Of a stretch of DNA of 12,350 nucleotides, positions 6,759 to 12,350 are shown piece after piece. This DNA is from an uncultured Clostridium sp. Lineage in GTDB: Bacteria > Cyanobacteriota > Vampirovibrionia > Gastranaerophilales > Gastranaerophilaceae. The stretch's first letter is position 1, and every line of letters begins with the position of its first letter. The notes under the pieces are model-generated. The model ran no database searches and was not told where the DNA came from. It saw only the letters and a program-made list of their open reading frames with translations. The stretch is from NCBI GenBank assembly GCA_905212085.1, contig CAJMDF010000048.1, forward strand, positions 1-12,350. Reading direction: 5' to 3'. The translations under genes were made by a program, and so were the position numbers.

Positions 6759-6776
6759 TTGATTTCTTTTAGTCAT
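6720..6776 (-). CDS. Possible 18-aa leader peptide ORF
   Basis: The frame ATG 6776 to TAA 6720 encodes MTKRNQIRRIISNMKGLL. There is no SD; the ATG sits six bases after the TATAAT, so the transcript would begin on it, as for folK. The ORF covers the 5' arm of the 13-bp stem and ends in its loop, the layout of an attenuator leader peptide. It has four Arg/Lys-rich codons (AAA AGA, CGA CGA). It may equally be a chance ORF inside a structured RNA. Confidence 0.3.
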   Translation of the reverse strand: MTKRNQIRRIISNMKGLL

Positions 6777-6782
6777 ATTTAT

Positions 6783-6810
6783 ATTATAACCTGTTAAAAC
6801 TATTTGTAAA
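6783..6810 (-). promoter_or_regulatory. Promoter of the short leader/sRNA
   Basis: On the minus strand TTTACA (6805-6810), a 16-nt spacer and a perfect TATAAT (6783-6788). The predicted start is at about 6776. It lies just downstream of the tRNA-Glu terminator, so it is an independent unit. Confidence 0.65.
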
Positions 6811-6826
6811 GTTTAATCTTATAATT

Positions 6827-6848
6827 AAAAAAGCGGTTAAAACCGCTT
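6827..6848 (-). terminator. Intrinsic terminator of tRNA-Glu
   Basis: AAGCGG/CCGCTT stem (6831-6848) with a six-base TTAAAA loop. On the minus strand it is followed by a run of U residues (6827-6832). It lies 11 bp after the tRNA 3' end. Confidence 0.8.
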
Positions 6849-6859
6849 ATCTTTTTAAA

Positions 6860-6935
6860 TGGTACCCCCAAGCGAATTCGAATCGCTGTCTACACCGTGA
6901 AAGGGTGTTGTCCTAGGCCTCTAGACGATGGGGGC
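6860..6935 (-). tRNA. tRNA-Glu (anticodon UUC)
   Basis: The 76-nt minus-strand gene begins GCCCCCATCGTCTAG and ends GGGGGTACCA with an encoded CCA. The acceptor stem GCCCCCA pairs with TGGGGGT, and the TTCGAAT T-loop is present. The anticodon TTC (plus-strand gaa at 6899-6901) sits in the loop CTTTCAC closed by a CACC/GGTG stem. The 5' half matches cyanobacterial and plastid tRNA-Glu. In that lineage tRNA-Glu also feeds 5-aminolevulinate synthesis through glutamyl-tRNA reductase, but nothing here shows that use. It has its own promoter and terminator. Confidence 0.97.
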
Positions 6936-6956
6936 TTGTTTCTTTCGACAAGTTCA

Positions 6957-6985
6957 ATTGTACATGAAGAAAAATTAAATGTCAA
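6957..6985 (-). promoter_or_regulatory. Promoter of tRNA-Glu
   Basis: On the minus strand TTGACA (6980-6985), a 17-nt spacer and TACAAT (6957-6962), a strong housekeeping promoter. The start would be near 6950, about 15 nt before the mature tRNA 5' end. Confidence 0.8.
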
Positions 6986-7013
6986 CTACTTTGTTGAAAA
7001 AATTTTTTATACC

Positions 7014-7042
7014 TTGAAAGTTTTTCATGTTTTATGTAAAAT
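7014..7042 (+). promoter_or_regulatory. Promoter of clpC
   Basis: TTGAAA (7014-7019), a 17-nt spacer and TAAAAT (7037-7042). The expected start is near 7049, giving a short leader that contains TAGGAG six bases before the clpC ATG. A TATAAT at 7048-7053 in the adjoining AT repeat lacks a -35. I see no CIRCE inverted repeat and no CtsR heptad repeat, so heat-shock repression of those types is not supported here. Confidence 0.7.
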
Positions 7043-7075
7043 ATATATATAATTTGAGAGAGATAGGAGTAATAA

Positions 7076-9565
7076 ATGTTCGAACGTTTTACGGAGAAAG
7101 CTATAAAAGTTATAATGTTAGCTCAAGAAGAAGCGCGTAGGCTCGGTCATAATTTTGTCGGAACCGAACAGGTTCTTTTAGGGTTAATTGGCGAAGGTAC
7201 AGGAGTTGCTGCAAAGACTTTAAAATCTATGGGAGTAACTTTGAAAGACGCAAGAGCTGAAGTTGAAAAGATTATAGGCAGAGGCTCTGGTTTTGTAGCT
7301 GTAGAAATTCCTTTTACCCCAAGGGCTAAAAGAGTTTTAGAATTGTCTTGGGATGAGGCAAGACAATTAGGTCATAATTATATTGGAACAGAACACCTTT
7401 TATTAGGCTTGATTCGAGAAGGAGAAGGTGTTGCAGCAAGAGTTTTAGAAAATCTTGGTGTTGATTTAAATAAAATCAGAAGTAACGTTGTTAAAATGTT
7501 AGGAGAATCAAAACCTCAAACAGTTTCTTCTGGAACTTCTGGATCTTCTTCTTCTAGTGGGAAGACAAAAACTCCAAGCTTGGATGAGTTTGGTCGTGAT
7601 TTAACATTAGCTGCTCAAGAACTAAGATTGGATCCTGTTGTAGGGAGAGAAAAAGAAATTGAAAGAGTTATTCAAATTCTTGCAAGACGTACTAAAAATA
7701 ACCCTGTATTAATTGGGGAACCAGGTGTTGGTAAAACTGCTATTGCTGAAGGTTTAGCAATAAGAATTGTTAATGCTGAAGTTCCTGATATTTTAGATGG
7801 TAAAAAAGTCATTCAGTTGGATATGGGGCTGCTTGTTGCAGGTACTAAATATCGTGGAGAATTTGAAGAGCGCTTGAAAAAGATTATGGATGAAATTCGT
7901 CAAGCAGGAAATATTATTCTTGTAATTGACGAAATGCATACATTAATTGGTGCAGGTGCTGCTGAAGGTGCTATTGATGCTGCTAATATTTTAAAACCTG
8001 CATTATCAAGAGGTGAAATTCAGGTAATCGGTGCAACTACTTTAGATGAATATAGAAAGTATGTTGAAAAAGATTCTGCTTTGGAACGTCGTTTTCAACC
8101 TGTTATAGTAGATGAACCTACAGAAGAAGAGTCTATCGAAATTATAAAAGGTTTAAAGCCTAAATATGAAGAACATCATAAATTAATAATTTCTGATGAA
8201 GCTATTGTTGCAGCTGTAAAATTGTCTAATAAATATATTACAGATAGATTTTTGCCAGATAAGGCTATTGATGTAATAGATGAAGCTTCTTCAAAAGTAA
8301 GATTAAAAGTTTCTAATCTTTCTCCTGAAGGTAAGGAGTTAGAAAAAGAACTTAGAGTTTTAATAAAAGATAAAGAAGATGCCATAAGAAATCAAGAATT
8401 TGAAAAGGCATCTCAACTTCGTGATGAAGAAGCAGATTTGAAAGATAAAATTAGAGAAATGGCTCAAAAATATAAAGAAGAGCATGAAGCTAATAAACCT
8501 ACTGTAACTGCTGAAAATGTTGCTGAGGTAATCGGTGTAATGACAGGTATTCCTGTAACTAAGCTAACAGAAGGCGAAAGTGAAAGATTACTGAAACTTG
8601 AACAGACATTACATGAAAGGGTTATCGGACAAAACGATGCAGTTGTTGCAATTTCAAAAGCAATCAGACGTGCTCGTGTAGGTTTAAAAAGTCCTAACAG
8701 ACCTATTGGAAGTTTTATCTTCTGCGGACCTACAGGTGTTGGTAAAACTGAACTTGCTAAAGCTCTTGCGGAAGCAGTGTTTGGCTCAGAAGATAACATG
8801 ATAAGAGTTGATATGTCTGAATTCATGGAAAAACATTCAACTGCAAAACTTATCGGTTCGCCTCCAGGATATGTCGGCTATGATGACGGTGGTCATTTGA
8901 CAGAATTAGTAAGAAAGAAACCTTACAGTGTAATTCTGTTTGATGAAATCGAAAAAGCTCACCCTGATGTATTTAACATCATGTTGCAAATTTTAGATGA
9001 TGGTCGTTTGACAGATGCAAAAGGTCGTCATGTAAACTTTAAAAATACAATTATTATCATGACATCTAATGTTGGTGCAAGCATGATTACAACAACATCA
9101 AGATTAGGATTCTCTACAAGTGATGATGAATCTAAAGATAAATATGAAAAACTTAAAGAAACAGTTTCTGAAGAAATGAAAAAAGCATTCAGACCGGAAT
9201 TCTTGAACCGTATTGATGAAACAATTGTATTTGCTCATCTATCACAAGAAGAAATTAGACAAATCGTTGATTTGATGTTAAAAGATTTATTCAAACGTCT
9301 TGCAGAACGAGAATTGTCTGTTGAAGTCACAGATGAGGTAAAAGATCATTTAGCTAAGAATGGTTATTCTGAAGCTTACGGTGCAAGACCTCTAAGAAGA
9401 CTAATTCAGCGTAAAATTGAAGATATGTTAGCTGAAGAAATTCTTTCAGGCAAATATGCTCCGGGTGATACGATTGTGATTAAGCTTGTTGATGATAAAA
9501 TTGCTTTTGATAAAAAGACCAAACGAGCTAAAAAAGAGCAGAATGAAACTTCTGAAGTTGTATAA
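7076..9565 (+). CDS. clpC: ATP-dependent Clp protease ATPase subunit ClpC (Hsp100)
   Basis: Cytoplasmic AAA+ unfoldase that threads substrates into ClpP. Two Clp_N repeats occupy residues ~1-145 (MFERFTEKAIKVI..., then LGHNYIGTEHLLLGLIREGEG). A Ser/Thr-rich linker follows. The first AAA+ module has Walker A GEPGVGKT (214-221) and Walker B IDE (Asp285/Glu286). A UVR-type middle segment (about 430-460, NQEFEKASQLRDEEADL) is the feature that separates ClpC from ClpA/ClpB and is where MecA-type adaptors bind. The second AAA+ has Walker A GPTGVGKT (551-558) and Walker B FDE (623-624). The ClpP-docking loop LGF is at 677-679. The D2-small domain FRPEFLNRIDE...GARPLRR follows. The 829 aa are full length for ClpC and strikingly cyanobacterial in style. 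The start is supported by AGGAG at a 6-nt spacing. It is monocistronic, between its own promoter and terminator. Confidence 0.98.
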   Translation: MFERFTEKAIKVIMLAQEEARRLGHNFVGTEQVLLGLIGEGTGVAAKTLKSMGVTLKDARAEVEKIIGRGSGFVAVEIPFTPRAKRVLELSWDEARQLGHNYIGTEHLLLGLIREGEGVAARVLENLGVDLNKIRSNVVKMLGESKPQTVSSGTSGSSSSSGKTKTPSLDEFGRDLTLAAQELRLDPVVGREKEIERVIQILARRTKNNPVLIGEPGVGKTAIAEGLAIRIVNAEVPDILDGKKVIQLDMGLLVAGTKYRGEFEERLKKIMDEIRQAGNIILVIDEMHTLIGAGAAEGAIDAANILKPALSRGEIQVIGATTLDEYRKYVEKDSALERRFQPVIVDEPTEEESIEIIKGLKPKYEEHHKLIISDEAIVAAVKLSNKYITDRFLPDKAIDVIDEASSKVRLKVSNLSPEGKELEKELRVLIKDKEDAIRNQEFEKASQLRDEEADLKDKIREMAQKYKEEHEANKPTVTAENVAEVIGVMTGIPVTKLTEGESERLLKLEQTLHERVIGQNDAVVAISKAIRRARVGLKSPNRPIGSFIFCGPTGVGKTELAKALAEAVFGSEDNMIRVDMSEFMEKHSTAKLIGSPPGYVGYDDGGHLTELVRKKPYSVILFDEIEKAHPDVFNIMLQILDDGRLTDAKGRHVNFKNTIIIMTSNVGASMITTTSRLGFSTSDDESKDKYEKLKETVSEEMKKAFRPEFLNRIDETIVFAHLSQEEIRQIVDLMLKDLFKRLAERELSVEVTDEVKDHLAKNGYSEAYGARPLRRLIQRKIEDMLAEEILSGKYAPGDTIVIKLVDDKIAFDKKTKRAKKEQNETSEVV

Positions 9566-9570
9566 AAAAA

Positions 9571-9601
9571 AATCCCATCTGAAATAGATGGGATTTTTTT
9601 T
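9571..9601 (+). terminator. Intrinsic terminator after clpC, probably bidirectional
   Basis: Ten-base arms AATCCCATCT/AGATGGGATT (9571-9580 and 9586-9595) with a GAAAT loop, then eight T residues (9594-9601). An A-run precedes it, so it can also function on the minus strand. It begins 5 bp after the clpC stop. Confidence 0.93.
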
Positions 9602-9602
9602 C

Positions 9603-9631
9603 TTGCTATTTTCAAAAAAATAGTTTAAATT
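9603..9631 (+). promoter_or_regulatory. Weak candidate promoter for the GspF/PilC-family gene
   Basis: TTGCTA (9603-9608), a 17-nt spacer and TAAATT (9626-9631). The match is modest and the region is AT-rich, but the gene follows a terminator and so needs its own promoter nearby. Confidence 0.3.
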
Positions 9632-9651
9632 ATATATATTGGAAGTTGGTT

Positions 9652-10902
9652 ATGGCAAAGTATAAATATAGTGCTTTAAAAAATAATAGTGATATTATAA
9701 ATGGTGTGATTGATGCATCAAATCCTCGAGAGGCAAGAGAGAAAATTCGAGAATTAGGTTTTTTGCCTACTAAAATTTATCTTGAACAATCAACTGAAAT
9801 TCAACAGTATTCTGATTTTCATAAGGAACATCAAAATACGAGGGATATTCAAGCTAATGTTAATCGATTGTCTTTGCAGGAAAAAATTATGTTTACTTCT
9901 GATTTGAGTGTCCTATTATCATCAGGAATACCTATTGTAGAAGCATTACAATCAATTGCAAATAGTACTCCTAAACTAAAAATTAAAACAATTTGTGAAA
10001 AAATCAAATATGGTATATTATCCGGAATGACTTTTGCTCAGGCTCTTGAAAGTTTTTATGGTAAAGTATTTGGTCTTGTGTATACAGGACTTATAAAAAC
10101 GGGAGAAGATGCAGGAGAATTAGATTTAACTTTGGATAGAATTCTTGTATTACTAAAAAAGCAAGATAGTATTAAAGGGAAAATTGTAAATGCCTCAATA
10201 TATCCTGCGATTTTGATTATTATTATGCTAGGATTATTAATTTTGTTTTCCAAATTTGTATTTCCTGCATTTATGGGAGTATTTGCTTTTAATGGTGCAG
10301 AGTTGCCATTTTTAGCTTCCATGCTTGTTGGAATATGCAGTTTTGTAGAGCATTTTTGGTGGCTTTTAATAATTGGGTTGGGTGCAGTGTGTGGTGCTGT
10401 ATCTTCTTTATTCAAGAATTATCAGTTTAAGAGTAGGTGGGATGATTTTATATTAAATGTTCCTGTGGTTTCTGATTTTATCAGATATATAAATCTTGCC
10501 AATTTTTTAACAGTTTTACATATTTCATATGAAGCAGGATTACCTATTATGTCAGGACTAGAGTTATCAAATAAGACTATAGGGAACCATACGATAAAAA
10601 GGAAAATCTCTAATTCTATATCAATTGTAAAGAATGGAAAATCATTAACGGAGGCTTTTCAAATGACAGATGCAATTCCGCATGCTCTGCTGACAATGAT
10701 TGCTACAGGTGAAAAGTCTGGTACTTTAGGAAAGATGTTGCATGATGCTGCTGAAGTTATAGATAAAAAGGTTGATATGGCACTTGAAGCAATGACAAAA
10801 ATGTTTGAGCCCACAATAATTGTTGTTATGGGCGGAGTTGTATTATTTATTGCAGTTGCTTTTTATCAAATGTATGTTGGAATGCTCGGAACATTATTTT
10901 AG
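9652..10902 (+). CDS. Type II secretion / type IV pilus inner-membrane platform protein (GspF/PilC family)
   Basis: The polytopic inner-membrane platform protein that works with the assembly ATPase to build (pseudo)pili for secretion, twitching or DNA uptake. The 416-aa product starts with the short N-terminal domain (YKYSALKNNSDIINGVIDAS). Two T2SSF repeats follow, each starting with a soluble four-helix bundle. The first (about 75-200) has LSVLLSSGIPIVEAL and TGEDAGELD. The second (about 282-405) has LTVLHISYEAGLPI and TGEKSGTLGKML. Three membrane helices are visible, near 182-206, 225-255 and 387-410. ATG 9652 is chosen over a TTG at 9646 because GGAAG lies 6 nt before it. No ATPase, pilin or secretin gene is alongside, so the sequence alone cannot say whether it serves a T2SS, a type IV pilus or a competence system. 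It ends in a 4-bp convergent overlap with the next gene. Confidence 0.9.
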   Translation: MAKYKYSALKNNSDIINGVIDASNPREAREKIRELGFLPTKIYLEQSTEIQQYSDFHKEHQNTRDIQANVNRLSLQEKIMFTSDLSVLLSSGIPIVEALQSIANSTPKLKIKTICEKIKYGILSGMTFAQALESFYGKVFGLVYTGLIKTGEDAGELDLTLDRILVLLKKQDSIKGKIVNASIYPAILIIIMLGLLILFSKFVFPAFMGVFAFNGAELPFLASMLVGICSFVEHFWWLLIIGLGAVCGAVSSLFKNYQFKSRWDDFILNVPVVSDFIRYINLANFLTVLHISYEAGLPIMSGLELSNKTIGNHTIKRKISNSISIVKNGKSLTEAFQMTDAIPHALLTMIATGEKSGTLGKMLHDAAEVIDKKVDMALEAMTKMFEPTIIVVMGGVVLFIAVAFYQMYVGMLGTLF

Positions 10903-12299
10903 TTTTTATTGAACCATTTCATTATTTTATCAATAAATCCTTCTTCTTCCTGCATTTCTGTGTTTTGTAATTTTTCTAATTTGTGTTGAATTTTAGAGTA
11001 ATCAGAGTTACCTTTTCCTATTTCCAGATATTTTTCATAACATTCTACTGCAGCTGGTTTGTTTCTAAGTTTTTCATAAGCCTCACCTAATTGTCTTACT
11101 GTTGTAGAGTTTCTTTTATCAAGATGATAAAGTTTTAAAAGGTATTCAGCTTGGGCTTTATAGTCCCCTATGCTTTCTCTGAATTCAGCTAATTTTTGGA
11201 GAGATTTTTTGTCTGTTTCATCAAGTTTTGAAATTTTTTCATAAAATTCCATAGCATGATTTCTATCTCCTGATTCTTCTAATAGCATTGCAAGTGTGTT
11301 TAAAAGATTAATATCATTATCTTTAATTTGATTTGCATTTAAAAATTCATTAATCGCAATATCTTTATTTCCTCTTACTAAATTGTATTTACCCCAATTT
11401 AGGTAAGAGTTATAATCATCATTTTTTTCTTCATAAATTAGTGCTCTCATTTGATAAGTAAGCGGTGAATTTTTTTCGTATTTATCAAATTCTTCTACAC
11501 ATTCAAGAGCTTTATCGAAGTCTTTAATCATGTAATAATATTGAGCTTTTAGAGAATAAAATTGAGGAATATGATTATATTGCCCTTCCATTTTTTGAAG
11601 TTTTTCAAAAGCTTCAGATTTTTTATCCATGTCTAAAAGGCATTTTACTTTTGTCAATTCATCCGATGTAATTTCAATTGCTTTTTCAGGATTTCCGTTT
11701 TTTAGGTATAAGTCTGCAAGTTGTTCTTTTAAATTTGTTTTGTCAAAACCTGCTTTTCTCCCTCTTTCCAAAACATCTATGGCACTAGGTACAGCATCTT
11801 CTTTTACATATAAATTAGCAAGTCTTATGTAGACTTCTTCATTGGTATCTTCGTGTTCAATAACTTTTAAATATTCATCAATTGCTTTTACGTTATTACC
11901 TTCTTGTTCGTATAAAGTGCCTAATACAAATCTTGCAGAAATTATATCTTTGTCTTCTTGAGCGCAATTTATTGCTTTTTTATAATCGTTGATTGCATGT
12001 TCTAATTTATGCTCTACTGTGTGCATATTACCTCTGTAAATGTAATATTTGTATTTATCGGTTGTAACATAAATATCCATTAATTGTTCATATGCAAGAA
12101 CGTTTGTAGCATCAGATTCTAGTATTTCTGAATAATATTTAGCAGCTTCTTCTTTATTATCTAAAAGCATAGAAAGATGCCCTAGTCTTTCTAAAAGGCT
12201 TAAATCTTTAGGGTTTCTTTCATAAAGTTTTTTATATTCTTCAAAAGCTTGTGTATATTGTTCATTTTCTTCAAATTGTTCTGCTGTTTGTAAACTCAT
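10899..12299 (-). CDS. Tetratricopeptide-repeat (TPR) protein
   Basis: A 466-aa soluble protein built almost wholly from degenerate TPR helix pairs, roughly ten or more, from residue 4 to about 445. Clear units include YTQAFEEYKKLYERNPKD, KEEAAKYYSEILESDATN, LGTLYEQEGNNVKAIDEYLK, MLLEESGDRNHAMEFYEKI and LGEAYEKLRNKPAAVECYEK. It has no signal peptide or membrane helix, and ends with an acidic then amphipathic tail (EEEGFIDKIMKWFNKN). TPR arrays are protein-protein scaffolds; the partner is unknown. Co-location with a GspF/PilC gene suggests, but does not show, a pilus or secretion link, since the two genes are on opposite strands. The start is supported by AAGGAG (12306-12311) six bases upstream. 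Confidence 0.88.
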   Translation of the reverse strand: MSLQTAEQFEENEQYTQAFEEYKKLYERNPKDLSLLERLGHLSMLLDNKEEAAKYYSEILESDATNVLAYEQLMDIYVTTDKYKYYIYRGNMHTVEHKLEHAINDYKKAINCAQEDKDIISARFVLGTLYEQEGNNVKAIDEYLKVIEHEDTNEEVYIRLANLYVKEDAVPSAIDVLERGRKAGFDKTNLKEQLADLYLKNGNPEKAIEITSDELTKVKCLLDMDKKSEAFEKLQKMEGQYNHIPQFYSLKAQYYYMIKDFDKALECVEEFDKYEKNSPLTYQMRALIYEEKNDDYNSYLNWGKYNLVRGNKDIAINEFLNANQIKDNDINLLNTLAMLLEESGDRNHAMEFYEKISKLDETDKKSLQKLAEFRESIGDYKAQAEYLLKLYHLDKRNSTTVRQLGEAYEKLRNKPAAVECYEKYLEIGKGNSDYSKIQHKLEKLQNTEMQEEEGFIDKIMKWFNKN

Positions 12300-12333
12300 T
12301 TAAGGCTCCTTTATATATTTGTATCTTAGTTTA

Positions 12334-12339
12334 ATTATA
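12334..12339 (-). promoter_or_regulatory. Candidate -10 for the TPR gene
   Basis: Minus-strand TATAAT at 12334-12339 would start transcription near 12327, about 28 nt before the ATG. The matching -35 would lie beyond the window's right edge, so it cannot be checked. Confidence 0.4.
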
Positions 12340-12350
12340 TATTAAAAATA

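Larger units (their letters stand above)
6647..6776 (-). ncRNA. Candidate short structured RNA or attenuator leader (unknown family)
   Basis: A promoter (6783-6810) and the terminator at 6647-6675 bracket a ~130-nt minus-strand transcript. Inside it, CGAC-G-AATAATAAG (6742-6755) can pair with CTTATTATTGTCG (6697-6709) in a 13-bp stem with one bulged G and a 32-nt loop. The loop contains GAAAGG (6730-6735), complementary to CCUUUC in the 5' arm of the terminator, so an alternative pairing could compete with termination. The region also holds the 18-codon ORF 6720-6776. It could be a free-standing sRNA or a cis leader for the gene at 6437. It does not match any RNA family I can name. Confidence 0.5.

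Noticed and set aside
6647..6776. 6S RNA as identity of the structured RNA
   Set aside because: The transcript is about 130 nt including its terminator, shorter than usual 6S. I could not fold the long closing stem with a central bubble that defines 6S.
7041..7053. AT dinucleotide run upstream of clpC as a phase-variable repeat
   Set aside because: Only about five AT units in a generally AT-rich leader, too short to suggest slippage control.
6936..7075. CIRCE or CtsR operator controlling clpC
   Set aside because: Neither the TTAGCACTC/GAGTGCTAA inverted repeat nor tandem GGTCAAA-type heptads are present.
8464..8826. 120-codon minus-strand frame opposite clpC (others at 8176-8385 and 9406-9615)
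   Set aside because: They lie antisense to highly conserved ClpC coding sequence, with Ser/Ala-rich shadow composition and no promoter or SD.
9646..9651. TTG at 9646 as the start of the GspF/PilC-family gene
   Set aside because: The GGAAG Shine-Dalgarno is directly adjacent to it (no spacing) but correctly placed for ATG 9652.
10056..10415. 119-codon minus-strand frame opposite the GspF/PilC-family gene
   Set aside because: It is antisense to a clear T2SSF domain and its composition is that of a reverse-frame shadow.
1..12350. CRISPR array, insertion sequence, integrase or defence gene cluster
   Set aside because: No regularly spaced repeats, transposase/integrase motifs or terminal inverted repeats were seen. 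The tRNA-Glu 3' end is not duplicated nearby as an attachment site.

Overview
The window is AT-rich throughout, about 30% GC by eye in the lines I sampled. It most likely comes from a gut-type, non-photosynthetic cyanobacterial relative (Gastranaerophilales, i.e. Melainabacteria/Vampirovibrionia). Three things point that way. The ClpC protein opens and runs like cyanobacterial/plastid ClpC. The tRNA-Glu(UUC) has the GCCCCCATCGTCTAG 5' half typical of cyanobacteria and plastids. The first gene starts with a domain (MGMAASQARFLGLTARK...) that I associate from memory with this lineage. A Kdo transferase (waaA) implies an LPS-bearing, Gram-negative envelope. The assignment is inference; no database was searched.

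Layout. Positions 1-2029 (minus) are one open frame running off the left edge. Its first ~305 codons look like the lineage-specific protein. Everything after that (window 1 to ~1105) looks like a baseplate-type protein of a large phage, with a visible drop in GC. Positions 2176-4015 hold a divergent pair, waaA (minus) and folK (plus), with overlapping promoters. folK has a consensus promoter placed so that its mRNA would begin at or next to its ATG. An FAD oxidoreductase of the HI0933/BaiN family overlaps the end of folK. It also converges, with a 24-bp overlap, on an unrecognised membrane-associated protein gene (5088-6437, minus).

The 640-bp gap at 6438-7075 is busy. From right to left on the minus strand it holds a promoter, tRNA-Glu and a terminator. 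These are followed by a second promoter, a short structured RNA or leader with an 18-codon ORF and a strong terminator, and then a 27-codon ORF just ahead of the membrane protein gene. The clpC promoter fires the other way at its right end. clpC (7076-9565, plus) is a complete Clp/Hsp100 unfoldase closed by a bidirectional terminator. A lone type II secretion/type IV pilus inner-membrane platform gene (GspF/PilC family) follows, and it converges on a cytoplasmic TPR protein gene with a 4-bp stop-codon overlap.

Most of the window is ordinary housekeeping sequence (LPS core, folate, proteolysis, tRNA). The points worth a second look are the abrupt host/phage transition near 1110, which I think is more likely an assembly chimera than a real fusion gene, the compact attenuator-like leader at 6647-6810, and the leaderless arrangement of folK. 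I see no CRISPR array, insertion sequence, integrase or recognisable defence system.
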